Of a stretch of 5,817 nt of DNA, positions 5,801-5,817 are shown one piece after another (position 1 is the stretch's first letter; every line of letters begins with the position of its first letter). The stretch comes from Bacteroidales bacterium (lineage in GTDB: Bacteria; Bacteroidota; Bacteroidia; Bacteroidales; P3). The notes beneath the pieces are model-generated. The model was not told where the DNA came from, made no database searches, and was given only the letters and a program-made list of their open reading frames with translations. The stretch is taken from the NCBI GenBank assembly GCA_017560705.1, contig JAFZEK010000063.1, positions 1 to 5,817 of the forward strand, given 5' to 3'. The position numbers and the translations under genes are program-made.

Positions 5801-5817
5801 AACAAATTATTCACCTT
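5770..5817 (-). CDS. Possible 3' end of a gene entering from the right edge
   Basis: On the minus strand only one frame is open to the window edge. It reads KVNNLFNIYLERFTW and ends at a TAA (5770-5772), 38 nt before the terminator stem. The terminator implies a minus-strand gene nearby, but 15 codons are too few to identify a protein, and the real stop could lie outside the window. Confidence 0.2.
   Translation of the reverse strand, partial: KVNNLFNIYLERFTW

Overview
The window is from a low-GC member of the phylum Bacteroidetes (Bacteroidota). This rests on the promoter upstream of the first gene, TTTG-N19-TAACTTTG, which fits the Bacteroidetes -33/-7 consensus rather than -35/-10, on the A-rich start regions that mostly lack a Shine-Dalgarno sequence, and on the gene set. 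A Prevotella-like oral or gut anaerobe is my best guess. The genus is an impression, not a demonstrated result.

All convincing genes lie on the minus strand and form one tightly packed operon read from right to left. The order is rfbH (3706-5037), the two halves of a split transketolase-like enzyme (2894-3700 and 1971-2897), an NAD(P)-dependent extended-SDR sugar-nucleotide enzyme (1025-1945), and a membrane-anchored family 2 glycosyltransferase (87-1028). Two junctions are 4-bp ATGA overlaps and the others are gaps of 5 and 25 nt. No terminator follows the last gene, so the operon probably continues beyond the left edge.

Together the genes describe a deoxysugar route. RfbH removes the C3 hydroxyl of CDP-4-keto-6-deoxyglucose. 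The thiamine-diphosphate enzyme probably adds a two-carbon ketol unit to the resulting 4-keto-3,6-dideoxyhexose. The SDR reduces or epimerises the product, and the glycosyltransferase moves a sugar to polyprenyl phosphate or a glycan precursor for surface polysaccharide. This parallels the yersiniose route (E1, then the ThDP enzyme YerE, then the reductase YerF), but with a transketolase-type enzyme in the YerE position. That role is inferred from gene order and residue changes.

The right part (5038-5817) is mostly non-coding. It holds the operon promoter, a leader with a possible 25-codon ORF whose stop overlaps the rfbH start as ATGA, a roughly 500-bp stretch with one orphan 70-aa ORF that may be a dispersed repeat, and an intrinsic terminator that closes a minus-strand transcription unit from beyond the right edge. 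No RNA genes, CRISPR arrays or transposase genes were seen.
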